NCBI RefSeq assembly: GCF_022627955.1
Contig: NZ_JABXGD010000005.1
Location: 186,001-250,000 of the forward strand
Length of the DNA: 64,000 nt
Reading direction: 5' to 3'
DNA from: Microbacterium sp. C5A9
Lineage (GTDB): Bacteria; Actinomycetota; Actinomycetes; Actinomycetales; Microbacteriaceae
In this document: piece by piece, positions 52,193 through 60,661 of the stretch
Numbering within the stretch: the stretch's first letter is position 1
How the letters are laid out: each line of letters opens with the position of its first letter
Position numbers and translations under genes: made by a program
The notes under the pieces: model-generated
Database searches by the model: none
Seen by the model: the letters and a program-made list of their open reading frames with translations, nothing else
What the model was told of the DNA's origin: nothing

Positions 52193-52224
52193 GCAGCGGC
52201 CCCAGGGACTAGGAGAACACTTTC

Positions 52225-52623
52225 ATGGCTGCACCCAAGGCCGCCGCGCGCAAGCCGCGCCGCAAGGAAAAGAAGAACATCGCGCTGGGCCAGGCCCACA
52301 TCAAGTCGACGTTCAACAACACGATCGTCTCGATCACCGACCCGTCCGGCGCGGTCATCGCCTGGGCATCGTCGGGTGGCGTGGGCTTCAAGGGCTCCCG
52401 CAAGTCGACCCCGTACGCCGCCGGCATGGCTGCCGAGTCCGCAGCCCGCCAGGCAGCGGAGCACGGCGTCAAGAAGGTCGACGTCCTCGTGAAGGGTCCG
52501 GGCTCCGGCCGCGAGACCGCGATCCGCTCGCTCCAGGCCGCTGGCCTCGAGGTCGGCTCGATCCAGGACGTCACCCCGCAGGCGCACAACGGCTGCCGCC
52601 CGCCGAAGCGTCGTCGCGTCTGA
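52225..52623 (+). CDS. rpsK: 30S ribosomal protein S11
   Basis: The 132-residue S11 has [40 protein letters not shown] and the end [18 protein letters not shown]. It forms part of the platform near the E-site mRNA. In many bacteria rpsD follows; here two hairpins and rpoA follow instead. Confidence 0.98.
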   Translation: MAAPKAAARKPRRKEKKNIALGQAHIKSTFNNTIVSITDPSGAVIAWASSGGVGFKGSRKSTPYAAGMAAESAARQAAEHGVKKVDVLVKGPGSGRETAIRSLQAAGLEVGSIQDVTPQAHNGCRPPKRRRV

Positions 52624-52634
52624 CACGGCTTGTT

Positions 52635-52683
52635 GAGCCGCTCGTGCCTCAGGGTGCGAGCGGCTCGACGCCCGCCAGCGGGC
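52635..52683 (+). promoter_or_regulatory. Two tandem hairpins between rpsK and rpoA
   Basis: A 14-bp stem with two G-U pairs (GAGCCGCTCGTGCC at 52635-52648 with 52653-52666, TCAG loop) is followed by GCCCGC / GCGGGC (52670-52675 with 52678-52683). Neither has a U-tract. They may attenuate transcription or adjust rpoA expression relative to the ribosomal genes. Confidence 0.5.
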
Positions 52684-52756
52684 ATCGACTTCCACAACTC
52701 AAGACCTCACCCCACCACATGTCATATAGCGGGCATGTGATCGAAAGGAACACAGA

Positions 52757-53746
52757 GTGCTTATTGCACAGCGTCCCACACTGACCGAGGAAAAGATCGT
52801 CGAGAACCGGAGCCGGTTCATCATCGAGCCTCTGGAGCCCGGCTTCGGATACACGATCGGCAACGCGCTTCGTCGCAGCCTGCTGTCGTCGATCCCCGGC
52901 GCCGCGGTCACCAGCGTTCGCATCGACGGCGTGCTGCACGAGTTCAGCACGATCCCCGGCGTGAAGGAGGATGTCACCGAGATCATCCTCAACATCAAGC
53001 AGCTCGTGGTCTCGAGCGAGCGTGACGAGCCCATCACCGCTTACCTCCGTAAGACCGGATCGGGCGAAGTGACCGCCGCTGACATCTCGGCTCCGGCCGG
53101 TGTCGAGGTGCACAACCCCGAGCTCGTCATCGCGACCCTCAACGAGACCGCGAAGTTCGAGCTGGAGCTCACGATCGAGCGTGGCCGTGGCTACGTCTCG
53201 GCGACGCAGAACCGCAACGAGTACGCCGAGGCCGGTCAGATCCCGATCGACTCGATCTACTCGCCGGTCCTCAAGGTCAGCTACCGCGTCGACGCCACCC
53301 GTGCGGGTGAGCGCACCGACTTCGACAAGCTCGTCCTCGACGTCGAGACCAAGTCGGCGATCAGCCCCCGCGACGCCGTCGCATCGGCTGCCAAGACGCT
53401 CACCGAGCTGTTCGGCCTCGCACGCGAGCTGAACGTCGAGGCCGAGGGCATCGAGATCGGCCCGGCGCCGGTGGAGGCTGTGAACTCCAGCGAGCTGTCG
53501 ATGCCGATCGAGGACCTCGACCTGTCGGTCCGCTCTTACAACTGCCTGAAGCGTGAGGGCATCAACACCGTTTCTGAGCTCGTCGCCCTGTCGGAGACGC
53601 AGCTCATGAACATCCGCAATTTCGGCCAGAAGTCGGTCGACGAGGTGCGCGACAAGCTCATCTCGCTCGGTCTGTCGCTCAAGGATTCGGTGCCCGGTTT
53701 CGACGGCGCCCACTTCTACGGCGGCAGCGAAGACGAGTCCTTCTGA
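52757..53746 (+). CDS. rpoA: DNA-directed RNA polymerase subunit alpha
   Basis: The 329-residue subunit has the N-terminal dimerisation domain ([20 protein letters not shown] and [20 protein letters not shown]). A linker joins it to the C-terminal helix-hairpin-helix domain ([39 protein letters not shown]) that binds UP elements and activators. The start is GTG 52757 with AAAGGA about 9 nt upstream. It precedes rplQ by 33 nt. Confidence 0.98.
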   Translation: MLIAQRPTLTEEKIVENRSRFIIEPLEPGFGYTIGNALRRSLLSSIPGAAVTSVRIDGVLHEFSTIPGVKEDVTEIILNIKQLVVSSERDEPITAYLRKTGSGEVTAADISAPAGVEVHNPELVIATLNETAKFELELTIERGRGYVSATQNRNEYAEAGQIPIDSIYSPVLKVSYRVDATRAGERTDFDKLVLDVETKSAISPRDAVASAAKTLTELFGLARELNVEAEGIEIGPAPVEAVNSSELSMPIEDLDLSVRSYNCLKREGINTVSELVALSETQLMNIRNFGQKSVDEVRDKLISLGLSLKDSVPGFDGAHFYGGSEDESF

Positions 53747-53779
53747 TACCCGACCTTTCTGACCAGGAGCTAGACGATT

Positions 53780-54328
53780 ATGCCCAAGCCCACTAAGGGT
53801 CCCCGCCTCGGAGGCGGCCCCGCACACGAGCGCCTGCTGCTTGCCAACCTCGCGGCTGCGCTGTACACCCACAAGTCGATCAAGACGACCGAGACCAAGG
53901 CCAAGCGCCTGCGTCCGCTCGCCGAGCGCCTGATCACCTTCGCCAAGCGCGGAGACCTGCACGCTCGTCGTCGCGTTCTCTCGGTCATCGGTGACAAGGA
54001 TGTCGTGCACACCCTGTTCGCCGAGATCGCACCGCTGGTCGCAGACCGCGAGGGTGGCTACACCCGTATCACCAAGGTCGGCAACCGCAAGGGCGACAAC
54101 GCTCCCATGGCCGTGATCGAGCTCGTTCTCGAGCCCGTCACCCCCAAGGCGAAGTCGACCAAGAAGGCTGCCAAGGCTGACAAGCCCGCCGAGGTCGTCG
54201 AGGAGGCTCCGGCTGAGGAGGCTCCCGTCGAGGAGGCTCCCGCGGCTGACGCCGGCGCCGAGTCGCAGGCCGAGGGCGAGGCTGCTGAGGCCGCCGCCGA
54301 GGAAGCTGTGGAGAAGAAGTCCGAGTAA
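53780..54328 (+). CDS. rplQ: 50S ribosomal protein L17 with acidic C-terminal extension
   Basis: The conserved L17 part (about 120 residues) has [20 protein letters not shown] and [20 protein letters not shown]. The remaining ~60 residues are Glu/Ala/Pro-rich ([20 protein letters not shown]), bringing the length to 182. L17 lies near the tunnel exit. A strong terminator closes the ribosomal cluster; truA, often next in other genomes, is not present. Confidence 0.97.
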   Translation: MPKPTKGPRLGGGPAHERLLLANLAAALYTHKSIKTTETKAKRLRPLAERLITFAKRGDLHARRRVLSVIGDKDVVHTLFAEIAPLVADREGGYTRITKVGNRKGDNAPMAVIELVLEPVTPKAKSTKKAAKADKPAEVVEEAPAEEAPVEEAPAADAGAESQAEGEAAEAAAEEAVEKKSE

Positions 54329-54340
54329 GGACCTCGCTCA

Positions 54341-54382
54341 CGACGAAGCCCGCCGCCCCTTCCGGGGTGGCGGGCTTCGTCG
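54341..54382. terminator. Strong bidirectional terminator ending the ribosomal cluster
   Basis: A stem of about 19 bp (CGACGAAGCCCGCCGCCCC at 54341-54359 with 54364-54382, one G-U pair) has a TTCC loop. It sits between the convergent rplQ and acyl-CoA ligase genes. Confidence 0.85.
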
Positions 54383-54406
54383 TTCCCGACGGGGGAGGGC
54401 GGCGGA

Positions 54407-55981
54407 TCAGACCCGAGCGCGCAGGTCCTTTCGCAGGATCTTCCCCGACGCCGACTTCGGGATCGCGTCGATGAACTCCACCTGCCGCACCTTCTCGTGC
54501 GGAGCGACGTGCGCCGCGACGTGGGCGATGACGGCATCCGCATCGAGGTCGGCACCCTGCTGCCGCACTACGAAGGCCTTGGGCACCTCCTGCCCGTCGT
54601 CGTCGAGCGCGCCGATCACCGCGGCATCCGCGATCGAGGGATGCTCGAGCAGCACCGCCTCGAGCACGGCGGGCGCGACCTGGTAGCCCTTGTACTTGAT
54701 GAGCTCCTTGAGGCGATCGACGATCCGGAAGACGCCGTCGTGAGTGACCGTCGCCACGTCGCCGGTGTGCAGCCAGCCGTCGGCGTCGAGCATCTCGGCC
54801 GTCGCGTCGGGCCGGTTGAGATAGCCCTTCATGACCTGGGGTCCGCGGATCAGCAGTTCGCCGGGGTCGCTCGCGCCGTCGCGGGGTGCCTCGATGTCGG
54901 TGCCGTCCTCCGCGACGAGCCGGGCCTCGGTGTTCGCGAGCAGCATCCCGACCGACGAGCGGTCGATGTCGGCCCGGTCGTAGGGGATCGCGTGCGTCAC
55001 GGGACTCGTCTCGGTCATTCCGTATCCCTGGCACACGGTGCAGTCGAGGCGCGTCTCGACGGCCGACGCGAGTGATCCGTCGAGCGGGGCGGCGCCCGAG
55101 AAGATCACCTTGACGGCAGACAGGTCGTACTGGTCGACGAGAGGATGCTTCGCCAGAGCGACCGCGATCGGCGGGGCGATGAACACCCAGGTGGTGCGAT
55201 GCTCCTGCACGACACGGAGGAACTCGGCGAGGTCGAACTTGGGCATCGTCACGAGCGCCGCGCGCTGACGGAGGGCGAAGTTCAGCAGCACGGTCATGCC
55301 GTAGATGTGGAAGAAGGGCAGCACGGCGAGAACACGGTCGTCGTCGCCGAGCGAGATCGTGGAGCGGCACTGGCTGACGTTCGCGATCAGGTTGCGGTGG
55401 GTGAGCATCACGCCCTTCGGGCGACCGGTGGTGCCCGACGAGTACGGAAGCACGGCGAGATGGGTCGCCGGGTCGAACGACACCTCCGGTGCGGCACGGC
55501 CCTCGCCGAGCAGGGCCGGGAGCGACGGATGTCCGTCGGCGCCGTCGAGCACGATGATGCGATCCGCATCGATGCCGAGGGAGTCCGCCGCCGCTCTCGC
55601 GCCGGGAAGAAGGGGCGAGACGGTGACGAGCCAGGTCGCACCGGCATCGGTCAGCTGGTTGGCGATCTCCTCCGGCGTGTAGAGGGAGTTGATGGTCGTC
55701 GCGGTGGCACCGGAGCGGAGGATGCCGTGGAACACGGTCGCGAACGCGGGGACGTTCGGACACAGCACGCCGACCGTGGTGCCCACGCCCACTCCGCGAG
55801 CGGCCAGCGCCCCCGCGAACAGGTCGATCTGCCGGATCAGCTGCCGGTAGGTGGTCGTCGCACCGCTGACGCCGTCGATGAGAGCGACGGCGTCGAGGCG
55901 ATCCTCGTCGACGTCGCCGAACAGGAACTCGTGGATGGAGACCGCGGGGATCTCGACGTCGGGATAGGAACTGCGCACCAT
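54407..55981 (-). CDS. Acyl-CoA synthetase of the 4-coumarate/fatty-acid ligase type (AMP-forming)
   Basis: The 524-residue protein belongs to the ANL superfamily. Motifs are YSSGTTGRPKGVMLTH (ATP/AMP binding), VKVIFSGAAPLDGSLASAVE, QGYGMTETSPVTHAIPYD, the hinge region VDRLKELIKYKGYQVAPAVL, and the catalytic Lys in PKSASGKILRKDLR. It activates a carboxylic acid to acyl-AMP and then to the CoA thioester; the actual acid (fatty or aromatic) cannot be read from sequence. I chose ATG 55981 because AAGGAGATCTCC precedes it. An ATG at 56038 is also in frame but has no such signal. Confidence 0.9.
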   Translation of the reverse strand: MVRSSYPDVEIPAVSIHEFLFGDVDEDRLDAVALIDGVSGATTTYRQLIRQIDLFAGALAARGVGVGTTVGVLCPNVPAFATVFHGILRSGATATTINSLYTPEEIANQLTDAGATWLVTVSPLLPGARAAADSLGIDADRIIVLDGADGHPSLPALLGEGRAAPEVSFDPATHLAVLPYSSGTTGRPKGVMLTHRNLIANVSQCRSTISLGDDDRVLAVLPFFHIYGMTVLLNFALRQRAALVTMPKFDLAEFLRVVQEHRTTWVFIAPPIAVALAKHPLVDQYDLSAVKVIFSGAAPLDGSLASAVETRLDCTVCQGYGMTETSPVTHAIPYDRADIDRSSVGMLLANTEARLVAEDGTDIEAPRDGASDPGELLIRGPQVMKGYLNRPDATAEMLDADGWLHTGDVATVTHDGVFRIVDRLKELIKYKGYQVAPAVLEAVLLEHPSIADAAVIGALDDDGQEVPKAFVVRQQGADLDADAVIAHVAAHVAPHEKVRQVEFIDAIPKSASGKILRKDLRARV

Positions 55982-56079
55982 GGAGATCTCCTTCGATCCG
56001 GTCGACATCGTCGTCGTCGGTGCGATCCAGTGTCGCATACTCCGGGACTGCGTCCCAGAGGTGAATGCTCCCCGAGGAG

Positions 56080-56085
56080 TAGGGT
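56080..56085 (+). promoter_or_regulatory. -10 element of the TauE/SafE gene
   Basis: TAGGGT is followed by 6 nt and GTG 56092, the leaderless arrangement. Confidence 0.55.
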
Positions 56086-56091
56086 GGACGG

Positions 56092-56889
56092 GTGACTGAC
56101 GCAGAGACCCTGAGCAGAGGGCCTCGCGCCTACACCGCCTTCATCGGGATCGGCCTGCTCGCAGGCCTCCTCTCCGGCCTGTTCGGCGTCGGCGGCGGCA
56201 CCGTGATCGTCCCGCTGCTCGTGCTGTTCCTGCACTTCAACCAGCGTCTCGGCGCCGGAACCTCGCTCGCGGCGATCGTGCCGACGGCGACCGTCGGCGT
56301 GGTCTCGTATGCGATCAACGGGGCGGTGGCGTGGATCCCCGCGCTCATCCTCGCGGCCGGCGCCGTGGTGGGCGCCCAGATCGGCACCCGGCTGCTCCCC
56401 AAGATCTCCCAGACGGTGTTGCGGTGGTTCTTCGTCGGCTTCCTCATCGTCGTGATCGTCAGCCTGTTCCTCGTGATCCCCTCGCGCGACGCCGAGTTCG
56501 AGCTGCAGCTGCTCAACGGCCTCGCGCTGCTCGTGGTGGGTGTCGGCACCGGAGTCCTCGCGGGCCTCATCGGCGTCGGCGGCGGTGTGATCGTGGTGCC
56601 GGTGCTGATGCTGGCCTTCGGCACGAGCGACCTGGTCGCCAAGGGGACGTCGCTGCTCATGATGATCCCGACCGCCATCTCGGGCACGATCGGCAATCTG
56701 CGCAATCACAACGTCGATCTCGTGGCCGCCGCGTTCGTCGGCATCTCGGCGTGCGCGACCACGGCACTGGGCGCGTGGCTCGCGACGCTCATCGACCCGC
56801 TCGTGGGCAACATGCTGTTCGCGGCATATCTCGTGGTGATCGCGGTGCAGATGGCGATCAAGGCGGTCAAGGGCCGCCACACGGCCTGA
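56092..56889 (+). CDS. TauE/SafE-family membrane permease
   Basis: The 265-residue protein has about eight membrane helices arranged as two related halves, each with a G-V-G-G-G motif: GLLAGLLSGLFGVGGGTVIV and GLIGVGGGVIVVPVLMLAFG. This is the sulfite/sulfonate exporter TauE/SafE family; substrates include sulfite, sulfoacetate and other organic anions, and cannot be assigned here. It starts at GTG 56092. The acyl-CoA ligase is transcribed divergently. Confidence 0.88.
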   Translation: MTDAETLSRGPRAYTAFIGIGLLAGLLSGLFGVGGGTVIVPLLVLFLHFNQRLGAGTSLAAIVPTATVGVVSYAINGAVAWIPALILAAGAVVGAQIGTRLLPKISQTVLRWFFVGFLIVVIVSLFLVIPSRDAEFELQLLNGLALLVVGVGTGVLAGLIGVGGGVIVVPVLMLAFGTSDLVAKGTSLLMMIPTAISGTIGNLRNHNVDLVAAAFVGISACATTALGAWLATLIDPLVGNMLFAAYLVVIAVQMAIKAVKGRHTA

Positions 56890-56958
56890 CGCACCGCGTC
56901 CGGGCGTCGACCGACTTACATCCGGCCCTCTCTGCCCCGCGCCCCTCGGCCGAGAAAG

Positions 56959-56964
56959 TAGGAT
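56959..56964 (+). promoter_or_regulatory. -10 element of the hadA-hadB-murB operon
   Basis: TAGGAT is followed by 6 nt and GTG 56971. No Shine-Dalgarno lies between, so the mRNA is probably leaderless. Confidence 0.6.
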
Positions 56965-56970
56965 CGAGGG

Positions 56971-57426
56971 GTGGCAGTGAACCAAGATCTGGTCGGCCGG
57001 GAGTTCCCGCCGACGACCCCCTACCTCGTCGGACGCGAGAAGGTGCGCGAGTTCGCGCGCGCCGTCTTCGCGGACGCCCCGCAGCACACCGACGTCGAGG
57101 CCGCGCGCGCCGCGGGCTTCGACGACGTCGTCGCGCCGCCGACCTTCGCGATGGTCATCCAGGACCACACGCTGCAGCAGCTGCTCGCCGAACCCGACTC
57201 GGGCATCGTCCTGGCGCGCACGATCCACGCCGAGCAGAAGTTCTCGTACACGCGGCCGATCGTGGCCGGCGACGAGCTCACGGGTCGGCTGCGCGTCACC
57301 GGCATCCGGATGATGGGCGGCAACGCCATGATCACGAGCGAGGCCCAGATCGCGGACGCCGCGGGCGAGCACGTCGTGACGGCGACCAGCGTGCTGCTGG
57401 TCGGCGCAGAAGAGGGAGCCGCGTGA
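56971..57426 (+). CDS. MaoC/HadA-like (3R)-hydroxyacyl-ACP dehydratase subunit
   Basis: The 151-residue hot-dog-fold protein begins QDLVGREFPPTTPYLVGREK and contains VVAPPTFAMVIQDHTLQQLL and EQKFSYTRPIVAGDELTGRL. This matches the FAS1-type dehydratase N-terminal/HadA group, the partner that shapes the substrate tunnel in HadAB heterodimers and lacks the catalytic D-x-x-H. It shares a base with the following hadB-like gene. Dehydration in fatty-acid elongation is the probable role. Confidence 0.85.
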   Translation: MAVNQDLVGREFPPTTPYLVGREKVREFARAVFADAPQHTDVEAARAAGFDDVVAPPTFAMVIQDHTLQQLLAEPDSGIVLARTIHAEQKFSYTRPIVAGDELTGRLRVTGIRMMGGNAMITSEAQIADAAGEHVVTATSVLLVGAEEGAA

Positions 57427-57824
57427 TGCCGTACGCCGTCGGAGACGTGATCGCCGAGCGCACCGTCCACCTGACCCGCGAGTCGCTCGTCCGCTACGCG
57501 GGGGCGTCGGGCGACTTCAACCCGATCCACTACCGCGACGACGTCGCCGCCGCCGTGGGGCTCCCCGGCGTGCTGGCGCACGGCATGCTCACGATGGGGA
57601 TCGCCTCATCGGTGGTCGTCGCGGCCCTCGAGCCGAGCGCCCGCATCCTCGACTACGGCGTCCGCTTCACCAAGCCGGTCGTCGTCGACCCCGAGAACGG
57701 CGCCGACCTGCACGTGATCGCGACGGTGGGCGCCGTCGACGAGACGGCCACGCGCGTCGACCTCAAGGTCACGTTCGGCGAGACGACCGTGCTCGTCAAG
57801 GCGCAGCTGCGCATCGCCGCCTGA
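57426..57824 (+). CDS. MaoC/HadB-like (3R)-hydroxyacyl-ACP dehydratase, catalytic subunit
   Basis: The 132-residue protein carries the hydratase-2 motif GDFNPIHYRDDVAAAVGLPG, with Asp and His in D-x-x-x-x-H, and VLAHGMLTMG. This is the catalytic subunit expected alongside the HadA-like partner. An open frame continues far upstream, but ATG 57426 (TGATG) is the natural start, and the fold begins at once. Its stop overlaps the murB ATG. In mycobacteria and relatives had-type genes also lie near envelope genes. Confidence 0.88.
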   Translation: MPYAVGDVIAERTVHLTRESLVRYAGASGDFNPIHYRDDVAAAVGLPGVLAHGMLTMGIASSVVVAALEPSARILDYGVRFTKPVVVDPENGADLHVIATVGAVDETATRVDLKVTFGETTVLVKAQLRIAA

Positions 57825-58969
57825 TGGGTGACGCCGTGCTGCACGAGGTCGAGCCGCTGCGGCTGTCGGCGTTGACGACGCTGCGCACCGGCGGTGCGCC
57901 GGAGCGGATGCTGGACGCCACGACGACCGACGAGCTCGTCACCGCGCTGCGCGATGTCTGGGCACGCGGAGACGAGTGGTTCGTCCTCGGCGGCGGCTCG
58001 AACCTGTTCATCGGGGACGACACGTTCGAGGGCACCGTGATCCGGGTGCTCACGCGGGGGATCGAGGAGCTGCCGTCGCCGCACGCGGGCCGCATCCGGC
58101 TGCGTGTGCAGGCAGGGCACGGCTGGGACGATCTGGTCGCCTACGCCGTCGAGCACGGTTATGCAGGGCTCGAGGCCATGAGCGGCATCCCCGGCACCGT
58201 CGGCGCATCGCCCGTGCAGAACATCGGGGCGTACGGCCAGGAGATCCAGGAGACGCTGGTCGAGGTCGAGCTCATCGACGAGGCGACGGGAGAGGTCTCG
58301 GTGGCCCCGGCATCCGAGCTGGGACTCGGCTTCCGCACCTCGGTGCTGAAGCACCACTACGGCAGCGTTCCCGAGCGGCGTGCGGTGATCCTCTCGGTCA
58401 CGGTCGATCTGCTCGTGGCCGGCGAGCGCATCGTGCGCGGAGAGCAGCTGCGGCGCGCCCTCGCTCTCGACTCCGACGCTCCCGTGCCCCTCGCCTGGGT
58501 GCGCGAGCGCATCCTCGCCACACGCGCATCCAAGGGGATGCTGCTCGATGACGACGACCCGGACACGCACAGCGTCGGCTCGTTCTTCCAGAACGCGATC
58601 GTGCCGGAGGCGGTGGCCCGCGCGCTGCCGCCCGAGTGCCCGCGCTGGCCCGTGGCCCCCGACCTCGACGCCGTCACCGTCATCCCCCTCGCGTCGTACG
58701 ACGGTCTCGTGCCGACCTCGAAGGTCGAGGCGCCCGACGTCAAGGTCAGCGCCGCCTGGCTCATCGAGCACGCGGGCATCCGCAAGGGGTTCAAGCTGCC
58801 CCGCTCCCGTGCCTCGGTGTCGACCAAGCACGCACTGTCGCTGACCAACAGGGGCGGAGCGACCGCCGCCGAGGTCGCCGAGCTCGCACGATTCATCCAG
58901 AGCCGGGTGCACTCCGAGTTCGGCCTGGTGCTGCAGCCCGAGCCGGTGCTGCTCGGCGTCGAGCTGTAG
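57824..58969 (+). CDS. murB: UDP-N-acetylenolpyruvoylglucosamine reductase
   Basis: MurB reduces UDP-GlcNAc-enolpyruvate to UDP-MurNAc with NADPH and FAD, in peptidoglycan synthesis. The 381-residue protein has the FAD-binding FVLGGGSNLFIGDD, AMSGIPGTVGASPVQNIGAY, the catalytic Ser region HSVGSFFQNAIV and a C-terminal Glu in VLQPEPVLLG. It is on the long side for the family. The ATG shares a base with hadB, and the gene ends 8 nt before pnuC. Confidence 0.95.
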   Translation: MGDAVLHEVEPLRLSALTTLRTGGAPERMLDATTTDELVTALRDVWARGDEWFVLGGGSNLFIGDDTFEGTVIRVLTRGIEELPSPHAGRIRLRVQAGHGWDDLVAYAVEHGYAGLEAMSGIPGTVGASPVQNIGAYGQEIQETLVEVELIDEATGEVSVAPASELGLGFRTSVLKHHYGSVPERRAVILSVTVDLLVAGERIVRGEQLRRALALDSDAPVPLAWVRERILATRASKGMLLDDDDPDTHSVGSFFQNAIVPEAVARALPPECPRWPVAPDLDAVTVIPLASYDGLVPTSKVEAPDVKVSAAWLIEHAGIRKGFKLPRSRASVSTKHALSLTNRGGATAAEVAELARFIQSRVHSEFGLVLQPEPVLLGVEL

Positions 58970-58977
58970 GCCGCCTC

Positions 58978-59589
58978 GTGCTCGACTGGCTCCAGGCCGA
59001 ATGGCCGCAGGTGCTCGGCTTCGTCACGGGTGCCGTGTGCGTCTGGCTGGCGGGTCGCCGTAACGTGTGGAACTACCCGATCGGCATCGCGAACAACGTC
59101 GTGCTGTTCGTCGTGTTCGTCGGGGCAGGTCTCTACGCCTCGTCGGCGCTGCAGGTCGTGTACCTGCTCATGGGCCTGCACGGCTGGTGGCGGTGGACCC
59201 GCGGCGCCGAGCAGAGTCGCACCTACGTCGCACGCACGCCGAGCCGGGCGTGGCCGTGGCTCGCGCTCGCCGCACTCGTCGGCACCGTGGTGCTCGTCTG
59301 GGTGCTGACCACGTTCACCGACTCGCAGGTGGCGATCGCGGACGCCGCCACGACCGCCGCGAGCCTCGTGGCGCAGTACATGCTGAACCGCAAGTGGATC
59401 GAGAACTGGTTCGTCTGGATCTGCGTCGACATCGCCTTCGTGGGCCTCTCGATCGCCGCGGGGCTGTGGGTCATCGCGGCGCTGTATCTGCTCTTCATCG
59501 GACTGTGCGTGATCGGCTACCGGTCCTGGCGGCGGGCCGCCGGCGAGGAGCGCGTCGCAGCGCCGGATACGGCGACCGCACGCGCATGA
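58978..59589 (+). CDS. pnuC: Nicotinamide riboside transporter PnuC
   Basis: The 203-residue protein has about seven membrane helices. Conserved features are RRNVWNYPIGIANNVVLFVV, QVVYLLMGLHGWWRW and the pyridine-ribose pocket NRKWIENWFVWICVD. PnuC takes up nicotinamide riboside by facilitated diffusion, with trapping by the kinase activity of a NadR-type protein; the next gene supplies exactly that. It starts at GTG 58978, and its stop overlaps the nadR start (ATGA). Confidence 0.93.
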   Translation: MLDWLQAEWPQVLGFVTGAVCVWLAGRRNVWNYPIGIANNVVLFVVFVGAGLYASSALQVVYLLMGLHGWWRWTRGAEQSRTYVARTPSRAWPWLALAALVGTVVLVWVLTTFTDSQVAIADAATTAASLVAQYMLNRKWIENWFVWICVDIAFVGLSIAAGLWVIAALYLLFIGLCVIGYRSWRRAAGEERVAAPDTATARA

Positions 59590-60656
59590 GCGGTCACGGC
59601 CTCGTCCTCGGCAAGTTCTACCCCTTCCACAGCGGCCATTCGCACCTGATCCGCCAGGCCCAGAGGCAGAGCGACCGGGTCACGGTGCAGGTGCTCGGCG
59701 CCTCGGTCGAATCCATCCCGCTCGACGTCCGAGCCGACTGGATCCGCGAGTCGCACCCTGGTGTGCGCGTCGCGGCGGCGATGGACGACGCCCCCGTCGA
59801 CTTCGACTCGGAGTCCGCGTGGGATGAGCACATGGCCGTGATCGAGGCGCTGCTCGACGGTCCCGTCGACACGGTGTTCTCGTGCGACGCCTACGGCGGC
59901 GAGCTCGCCCGGCGGCTCGACGCCCGTTGGGTGCGCATCGACGAGGGACGGCGCATCAATCCGGTGTCGGGCACCGCGATCCGCGCCGATGTCGCCGGAC
60001 ACTGGCATGAGCTCGCTCCGGCCGTGCGCGCCTGGCTCACCGCGCGCGTCGTCGTGCTGGGCGCCGAGTCGACGGGATCGACGACCCTCGCCGCGGCTCT
60101 CGCCGAGAGGATCGGCACGCTCTGGGTGCCGGAGTACGGGCGCGAGCACTCGGTCACGCGTGAGGGCGGACTCACCGCGCCGTGGCAGAGCCCCGAGTTC
60201 GATCTGATCGTCGACCGGCAGATCGCCCTCGAGACGCAGGCGCTGCGCGATGTGCCCCTGCCTGTGCTCGTGTGCGACACCGACGTCCTGGCGACCGCAC
60301 TGTGGCACGAGCGCTACGTCGGCACGACCGCGCAGCGCCTGTTCGACGCCGCCGCGGCGCACAGACCGCTGCTCTACGTGCTCACGGGTGACGAGATCCC
60401 GTTCGAGCAGGACGGCATGCGAGACGGCGAGCACATCCGTCACGACATGCAGCAGCGTTTCCGTGACGTGCTCGCCGGGCAGCCGGTGCCGTGGATCGAG
60501 GTGCGCGGCGGCGTGCCGGAGCGGGTGGACGCCGCGGCATCCGCCCTCGCGCCGCTGCTGGCCGAGCACCTGCGGTTCGCTCTGCCCCTCGAAGCGCGGC
60601 CCGTCGACGAGCAGCGCGCGCTGCAGCGGGACGCCGAGAGCTCGTCGTTAGGATGA
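59586..60656 (+). CDS. nadR: NadR-like bifunctional NMN adenylyltransferase/nicotinamide riboside kinase
   Basis: The 356-residue protein has an N-terminal nucleotidyltransferase domain with GKFYPFHSGHSHLIRQA (the H-x-G-H motif) and INPVSGTAIRAD (ISTxxR-like). Its C-terminal P-loop kinase domain starts VVVLGAESTGSTTLAAALAE. Coupling to pnuC indicates NAD salvage from imported nicotinamide riboside. It lacks the DNA-binding domain of enterobacterial NadR. The usual P-loop Lys is Ser165 (G-A-E-S-T-G-S-T-T), so the kinase mechanism may differ. Whether this is normal for actinobacterial homologues should be checked by alignment. Confidence 0.88.
   Translation: MSGHGLVLGKFYPFHSGHSHLIRQAQRQSDRVTVQVLGASVESIPLDVRADWIRESHPGVRVAAAMDDAPVDFDSESAWDEHMAVIEALLDGPVDTVFSCDAYGGELARRLDARWVRIDEGRRINPVSGTAIRADVAGHWHELAPAVRAWLTARVVVLGAESTGSTTLAAALAERIGTLWVPEYGREHSVTREGGLTAPWQSPEFDLIVDRQIALETQALRDVPLPVLVCDTDVLATALWHERYVGTTAQRLFDAAAAHRPLLYVLTGDEIPFEQDGMRDGEHIRHDMQQRFRDVLAGQPVPWIEVRGGVPERVDAAASALAPLLAEHLRFALPLEARPVDEQRALQRDAESSSLG
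60649..60654 (+). promoter_or_regulatory. -10 element of the AAA+ ATPase module
   Basis: TAGGAT, at the end of the nadR-like gene, is followed by 7 nt and ATG 60662. It would allow expression of the ATPase module independently of the NAD genes. Confidence 0.5.
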
Positions 60657-60661
60657 ATCGC

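Noticed and set aside
54138..55763. Long minus-strand open frame (541 codons) across rplQ and the acyl-CoA ligase
   Set aside because: It is a high-GC shadow: Arg/Pro/His-rich with no domain, in another frame of two well-supported genes.
55837..57372. Minus-strand open frame of 511 codons opposite the TauE and HadA-like genes
   Set aside because: It is a charged, low-complexity translation with no family motif. The plus-strand genes have clear motifs and promoters.
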